DNA of 10,225 bases from Acidimicrobiales bacterium (GTDB taxonomy: Bacteria > Actinomycetota > Acidimicrobiia > Acidimicrobiales > Palsa-688): positions 1-10,225 of the forward strand of contig JASHVH010000403.1 in assembly GCA_030039575.1 (NCBI GenBank), in the 5' to 3' direction. The notes under the pieces were generated by a model. That model had not been told where the DNA came from, searched no databases, and saw nothing but the letters and a program-made list of their open reading frames with translations. Made by a program: the position numbers and the translations under genes. Positions 6,607-10,225 of this stretch are shown here, piece after piece (positions within the stretch are counted from its first letter, which is position 1; the number at the start of each line of letters is the position of its first letter).

Positions 6607-7548
6607 ATGAGGATTGATGTACACGCGCATTACTGGACCGACGACTACCTCGACCTGATGGTGGAGCTCGGCAGGACGGGTACAGACGTGCAGCGTGGCA
6701 CGGGTGCTGGTGGCGGTGCAGAGCTGGATGCCCGGCTGCGTCTGATGGAGCGGGCCGGGGTCGAGATGCAGGTGCTCTCCGCGTCACCGCAGTTGCCGTA
6801 CGGCGAGGATCTGAACAAAACGACGAAGCTCGCTCGGTTCGTCAACGACCAGTACACCGAGCTAGTCGAGAAACATCACGATCACTTTCGGGCCTATGCC
6901 GCACTTCCCCTGCCGCACATTGATGCATCCATCAATGAAATGGGGCGGGCGCTTGACGAGCTCGGAATGGTCGGCGTGGTCATGAACACGACGGTGCTCG
7001 GTCGCGCCTTGGTCGAAGCTGATTTCGAGCCGGTCTTCGCCGCGCTCAACGAGCGCGGTGCGACCCTGTACCTGCATCCCGCCGGCAACAGCGCTTGCTC
7101 GCCCCTGATCCGCGACTACCGCCTGACCTGGATGGTCGGGGCACCCATCGAGGACACCATTTCCATCATGCAGCTCATCACGTCGGGCATCCCGACCCGC
7201 TATCCCAACATAACGATCATTAATTCACACCTCGGGGGAGCGCTGCCGATGTTGCTGCAACGAGCCGACGACCAATATCGTTGGGAGGCACCTGAAACGC
7301 CAGAACCGCCAAGCGTGGCCTCGCGTCGAATGTGGTACCACACCGTCGGCCACGGGCATGTCCCCGCACTCAGGTGTGCCATCGAGTCCTTTGGCGCGGA
7401 ACGGCTCCTACTAGGGACCGATTTCCCCTACGAGACCGGGGACACCTTCGTGAGGGCGGTCGAGTACATCAACGATCCCCACGTAGATGCGCGCGCCGCC
7501 CGGGCTATCCTGGACGAGAACGCCGAGGCACTGTTGGGGATCGGTTAG
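6607..7548 (+). CDS. Metal-dependent amidohydrolase, ACMSD-like (amidohydrolase_2 family)
   Basis: A 313-aa TIM-barrel enzyme of the amidohydrolase superfamily subgroup that includes ACMSD and related non-oxidative decarboxylases and hydrolases. Expected metal and catalytic residues are all present: the N-terminal H-x-H in IDVHAHYW (H6, H8), LHPAG (H157), NSHLGG (H208) and GTDFPYE (D272). By analogy with ACMSD, H6, H8, H157 and D272 would bind one divalent metal and H208 would be the catalytic His. Length is normal for the family. There is no signal peptide, so it is probably cytosolic, unlike its upstream partner. AGAGG and GAGAG lie shortly before the ATG. It is the second gene of the likely operon with the SnoaL-like gene and is followed by a stem-loop at 7573-7594. 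Substrate is not determinable; a carboxylated aromatic or ring-cleavage product is a reasonable guess. Confidence 0.92.
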   Translation: MRIDVHAHYWTDDYLDLMVELGRTGTDVQRGTGAGGGAELDARLRLMERAGVEMQVLSASPQLPYGEDLNKTTKLARFVNDQYTELVEKHHDHFRAYAALPLPHIDASINEMGRALDELGMVGVVMNTTVLGRALVEADFEPVFAALNERGATLYLHPAGNSACSPLIRDYRLTWMVGAPIEDTISIMQLITSGIPTRYPNITIINSHLGGALPMLLQRADDQYRWEAPETPEPPSVASRRMWYHTVGHGHVPALRCAIESFGAERLLLGTDFPYETGDTFVRAVEYINDPHVDARAARAILDENAEALLGIG

Positions 7549-7572
7549 CAAGATGCAGGCTGCCGCCAAGAC

Positions 7573-7594
7573 CCGGGGCGCAAGTGCGCTCCGG
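7573..7594 (+). terminator. Stem-loop after the amidohydrolase, probable transcription terminator
   Basis: CCGGGGCGC (7573-7581) pairs with GCGCTCCGG (7586-7594) over an AAGT loop: nine pairs with one G-T. It starts 25 bp after the amidohydrolase stop. There is no T-run, which is common for terminators in GC-rich actinobacteria. It would separate the cyclase/amidohydrolase unit from the EVE gene. Confidence 0.5.
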
Positions 7595-7637
7595 CCCGAT
7601 AATGGCCACAAGTCCGTATACCTCCTCGCGCTGCCTC

Positions 7638-7643
7638 TACCAT
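7638..7643 (+). promoter_or_regulatory. Candidate -10 element for a leaderless EVE transcript
   Basis: TACCAT fits the TANNNT -10 pattern and lies 8 nt before ATG 7652, so transcription would begin at or next to the start codon. The purine run AGAGGG (7644-7649) is only 2 nt from the ATG, too close for a normal ribosome site, which agrees with a leaderless message. No good -35 is visible. Confidence 0.3.
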
Positions 7644-7651
7644 AGAGGGCG

Positions 7652-8083
7652 ATGGGCGACTGGATCTTTGAGGACAGCCCCAAGGACCACGACCTGGACG
7701 CCACAGTGGCCGCCCGGTCGCACTGGTGGGGCACGCCGCGCTACCGGGACCGGATAGCAGTCGGGGACCGGGTATGGCTGCAGGTCACCGGGCCGAAGGA
7801 CCCTGGCATCTACTACGTCGCGACGGTCGTCTCCAAGACTTATGAGCACCCGGTTCAGCCATCGGGCCCCGACCACTTCCGATGGCGGACCGACATTCGC
7901 TTCGACTTCCGCATTGCGCCCCCGTTGCTCAGGTCAGAGCTGCTCGAGGACACCAAGCTCGGATCGTTCCGTCCTTTCCACGGCTTCCAGGGCTCAAACG
8001 TACCGGTGCCGCCGGACGTCGCTGCGGCCTTGATGGCACGAGCCGCCCCACGCCTCGAGCCCCTGCCGGGGGCGAGCGAGTAA
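7652..8083 (+). CDS. EVE domain-containing protein
   Basis: A 143-aa single-domain protein of the EVE family (PUA-like fold, related to eukaryotic YTH domains), whose members are thought to bind modified bases in DNA or RNA. Family landmarks: WIFEDSPKDHDLDA near the N-terminus (residues 4-17), SHWWGTPRYRDRIAVGDRVWLQVTG (23-47), GIYYVATVVSK (52-62), and the closing FHGFQGSNVPVPPDVAAAL (109-127), matching the usual QG-(T/S)-N-x-x-(V/L)-(T/P)-P ending. No membrane segment or signal. It is separated from the amidohydrolase by a stem-loop and may have its own leaderless promoter. No restriction or McrBC-type genes are adjacent, so a defence role is not supported here; RNA-modification reading or housekeeping use is equally possible. 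Confidence 0.85.
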   Translation: MGDWIFEDSPKDHDLDATVAARSHWWGTPRYRDRIAVGDRVWLQVTGPKDPGIYYVATVVSKTYEHPVQPSGPDHFRWRTDIRFDFRIAPPLLRSELLEDTKLGSFRPFHGFQGSNVPVPPDVAAALMARAAPRLEPLPGASE

Positions 8084-8218
8084 GTCGCTTCGCCAGGGCC
8101 ACTCGGCCGCCGGTTTGCTTGTAGCCGTGCCGATTGCCCCACCGAGATATCCAACAGCCATCAGCGGGAGGTCGACCCTAAAGAACCGGGACTCCCCTCG
8201 CCCGCATCCTATGAGGCC

Positions 8219-8236
8219 CAAACCAGCGGTTTGACG
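8219..8236 (+). promoter_or_regulatory. Palindrome overlapping a -35-like TTGACG upstream of the malic-enzyme gene
   Basis: CAAACC (8219-8224), AGC, GGTTTG (8228-8233) is a perfect 6-bp palindrome whose right end overlaps TTGACG (8231-8236). Possible -10 partners are AAAAAT at 8254-8259 (17-bp spacing, weak) or, for a separate promoter, TATAAG at 8265-8270. The arrangement suits a repressor covering the promoter. The start codon is about 90 bp downstream. The rest of the 8084-8326 gap shows nothing coding. Confidence 0.35.
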
Positions 8237-8313
8237 AGCTCAATCCGGAACGCAAAAATGCCACTATAAGACGCGCCGGGCACCGCTGCGGGCCCGAGCA
8301 AAAAGACGACCTC

Positions 8314-8320
8314 GAGGAGG
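8314..8320 (+). promoter_or_regulatory. Strong ribosome binding site fixing the GTG start
   Basis: GAGGAGG is a near-perfect Shine-Dalgarno, 6 nt before GTG 8327. It fixes this GTG as the start of the malic-enzyme-family protein. Confidence 0.8.
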
Positions 8321-8326
8321 CAAGCC

Positions 8327-10072
8327 GTGAGCAACAGCGTCGCCTCGGCCGCGGTGCCGGGTGTATTGGAAGACCCTCTGCGTAATCGGGGGGTGGCGTT
8401 TACGGTGGCGGAACGGGAGGCGCTGGGTTTGACTGGGCGCCTGCCCTCGGCGGTGCTCAGTCTCGAGGAACAGGCACGCCGCGTCTACGCGCAGTTGCAG
8501 CGCCAGCCGGGCGACCTGGCCAAGAACGTCTATTTGGAACAGCTCCACGACCGCAACGAGGTCTTGTACTACAAGGTGATCCTGGACCATCTGCCCGAGC
8601 TACTGCCCGTGGTCTACGACCCAACGGTGGGCGACGCCATCGAAAGGTATTCCCATGAGTACCGGCGGCCGCGAGGGGTGTTCCTTTCCATCGACCAGCC
8701 AAACGACATGGAGAAGGCCTTCGGGACGCTGCAGCTCGGGCCCAACGACGTGGATCTGATCGTCTGTTCAGATGCGGAAGAGATCCTCGGTATTGGGGAC
8801 TGGGGTGTTGGGGGCATCCAGATCTCGGTCGGGAAGCTCGCCGTCTATACAGCGGCGGCCGGGATCGACCCCCGCCGGGTCATCCCGGTGTCGCTCGACG
8901 TGGGGACCAACAACGAGGGTTTACTCAACGACCCGCTCTACTTGGGGAACCGGCACGCCCGCGCCCGCGGGCCGGCCTACGACGCGTTCATCGAAAGGTA
9001 CGTACAGACGACATCGTCGCTGTTCCCCAACGCTTTGCTCCACTTTGAGGACTTCGGGGCGGGCAACGCCCGCCGCATCTTGTTGAAATACCGTGACAAA
9101 TACCGGCTCTTCAACGATGACATGCAAGGCACTGCTGCAGTGGTGATGGCCGGGCTTTTCAATGCGCTGAAGGTAACTGGCGCTCGATGGCGCGACCAGA
9201 AGGTGGTTATTTTGGGCGGGGGCACCGCGGGAGTAGGCATTGCCGACCAAATCCGCGACCAAATGGCGCGCGATGGGTTGAACGAGGATGAAGCGATCCG
9301 CAATATCTGGATAGTGGACCTGCCAGGCCTGCTCACAGACGACATGGGTGACGGCTTACTCGACTACCAGGGCCCCTACGCGCGGCCTGCCTCGGAGGCG
9401 GCGGGCTGGGCTAAGACACCAGTGCAGGTCGACCCGGCCGCGGCCCAGCGTTGGCCCGAAATGGCAGCATTGCGACAGGCCCGGGCGCAATCAGGCGTTA
9501 TCACCCTCCAGACCGTGGTCGAAAAAACCAGACCGACAATCCTGATCGGCGCCTCGACGGCGCACGGGGCTTTCACCCAACAGATCGTCGAGACCATGAG
9601 CGCCGGTGTGCCACGGCCCGTGATTTTCCCGATCTCCAACCCGACGTCCCAGATCGAGGCCCTGCCGACCGATATCATCACCTGGTCCAAGGGCCGGGCT
9701 CTGGTAGCCACCGGCCTGCCGTTTGAGCCGTTCGAGTACGAAGACGTGAGTTACTCGTTCGGCCAGGCGAACAACGCATTGCTCTATCCAGGGCTGGGGT
9801 TGGGCACCGTCGTCTCCGGCGCTTCGCAGGTTACCGATGCCATGCTCCTGGCCGCCGCCGAGGCAGTGGCGGGCCAAGCTGACGTAAGCGGGCTGGGCGC
9901 TTCCTTGCTACCCCTGGTAGAAAACCTGCGTGCTTCATCGGCTACGACAGCCATTGCCGTGGCCACAGCAGCGGCGGCCGATGGTGTTGCCACGAAAACG
10001 CCACGCGGCGGCTGGGTCCAGGCCGTTCAGGACGCCATGTGGCAGCCGGTCTACACCGGCGAGATCTCGTGA
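8327..10072 (+). CDS. NAD-dependent malic enzyme family protein, malolactic-enzyme-like
   Basis: A 581-aa, full-length large-type malic enzyme; the family converts L-malate to pyruvate (malic, maeA-like) or to lactate (malolactic, mleA/mleS-like) in the cytosol. Catalytic Tyr in VVYDPTVGDAIERY (Y97), catalytic Lys in ISVGKLAVYTAAAGIDP (K170), metal ligands E241 and D242 in HFEDFGAGNA and D265 in FNDDMQGTA, Rossmann GxGxxG in ILGGGTAGVGIA (297-302), an acidic residue in IVDLPGLLTDD (D331) pointing to NAD, ISNPT (N438) and FGQANNALLYPGLGLG. Oddity: the malate-binding Arg of classical enzymes (DGER-ILG) is replaced; here the motif is DAEEILGIGDWG (149-160, Glu152). YLGNRH, GQANN and DAE-x-ILGIGDWG resemble malolactic enzymes as I recall them. 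GTG start with an excellent ribosome site; stands alone with its own upstream region and a strong stem-loop after it. Confidence 0.95.
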   Translation: MSNSVASAAVPGVLEDPLRNRGVAFTVAEREALGLTGRLPSAVLSLEEQARRVYAQLQRQPGDLAKNVYLEQLHDRNEVLYYKVILDHLPELLPVVYDPTVGDAIERYSHEYRRPRGVFLSIDQPNDMEKAFGTLQLGPNDVDLIVCSDAEEILGIGDWGVGGIQISVGKLAVYTAAAGIDPRRVIPVSLDVGTNNEGLLNDPLYLGNRHARARGPAYDAFIERYVQTTSSLFPNALLHFEDFGAGNARRILLKYRDKYRLFNDDMQGTAAVVMAGLFNALKVTGARWRDQKVVILGGGTAGVGIADQIRDQMARDGLNEDEAIRNIWIVDLPGLLTDDMGDGLLDYQGPYARPASEAAGWAKTPVQVDPAAAQRWPEMAALRQARAQSGVITLQTVVEKTRPTILIGASTAHGAFTQQIVETMSAGVPRPVIFPISNPTSQIEALPTDIITWSKGRALVATGLPFEPFEYEDVSYSFGQANNALLYPGLGLGTVVSGASQVTDAMLLAAAEAVAGQADVSGLGASLLPLVENLRASSATTAIAVATAAAADGVATKTPRGGWVQAVQDAMWQPVYTGEIS

Positions 10073-10118
10073 TTCGGCCTGAGCGAAGGCGAAAAGTCAG
10101 GCGCCCCCAGATCACCCG

Positions 10119-10173
10119 CAGTGGGAGGTGTCCCCGAGCAGCAAGCAGGGCAAGCTCGGGGAGACGCCCACTG
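10119..10173. terminator. Large stem-loop between convergent genes, probable bidirectional terminator
   Basis: Outer arms CAGTGGG (10119-10125) and CCCACTG (10167-10173), inner arms TCCCCGAGC (10131-10139) and GCTCGGGGA (10154-10162), with a small unpaired internal loop and a 14-nt apical loop: 16 Watson-Crick pairs. It begins 46 bp after the malic-enzyme stop and ends 3 bp before the stop of the minus-strand reading at the right edge. There is no T-run, so it may act as a GC-type intrinsic terminator or an RNA-stabilising structure. Confidence 0.65.
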
Positions 10174-10176
10174 GGC

Positions 10177-10225
10177 TCACTCGTCGGGCAACGAATCGAG
10201 GGCGTCTCGCAGCGCAGCTCGTGAG
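10177..10225 (-). CDS. C-terminal end of a convergent unidentified protein, cut by window edge
   Basis: The minus strand reads in from the right edge for 15 complete codons, SRAALRDALDSLPDE, ending in TGA (10179-10177). The amphipathic helix with an acidic LPDE end looks like a natural protein C-terminus, and the stem-loop immediately beyond fits a gene end. It is too short to identify and could be chance. Confidence 0.4.
   Translation of the reverse strand, partial: SRAALRDALDSLPDE

Noticed and set aside
7652..8083. EVE protein as part of a defence island
   Set aside because: No restriction, McrBC, methyltransferase or toxin-antitoxin gene lies within the window; neighbours are metabolic.

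Overview
The window is GC-rich with strong third-position G/C bias. It carries an EmrB/QacA-type drug exporter, a large LAL-type LuxR regulator and an actinobacterial-looking IS256-family element. I infer a chromosomal segment of a high-GC actinobacterium (Actinomycetota); genus cannot be read from the sequence. Nothing resembles a CRISPR array, tRNA, rRNA, phage or plasmid backbone. I found no convincing new multi-gene system. The interest lies in gene decay, a small catabolic-looking gene pair and an atypical malic enzyme.

Layout. About 1-1000: leading part of an IS256-family insertion sequence, transposase on the minus strand and running off the left edge. About 1005-3113: the remaining C-terminal two thirds or so of a LAL-type LuxR regulator (+), its ATPase half missing exactly where the IS lies. 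3249-3653: small DUF302 protein (+), convergent with a 14-TM DHA2-family MFS exporter at 3664-5160 (-). 5259-5402: a 47-codon C-terminal remnant of an alpha/beta hydrolase (-), just upstream of and co-directional with the exporter. 5403-5910: about 500 bp without a supportable gene, containing a perfect 8-bp inverted repeat. 5911-7548: probable two-gene operon (+) of a secreted-looking SnoaL-like ester cyclase and an ACMSD-type metal-dependent amidohydrolase. 7573-7594: strong stem-loop, then an EVE-domain protein (+, 7652-8083). 8327-10072: a 581-aa malic-enzyme-family protein (+) with its own promoter-like region. 10119-10173: large stem-loop lying between it and the C-terminal tip of a convergent gene entering from the right edge.

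How the genes fit together. The hydrolase remnant, exporter, NTF2-fold cyclase-like protein and amidohydrolase are the kinds of gene found around turnover or export of small aromatic or polyketide-like compounds; this joint role is inference. The regulator that may once have controlled neighbouring genes has lost its sensor/ATPase end to the IS. The malic-enzyme gene appears to be an independent central-metabolism unit. It carries the D-A-E-x-ILGIGDWG signature that I associate with malolactic-type enzymes, not the D-G-E-R-ILG form of classical malic enzymes, so its exact reaction is open.
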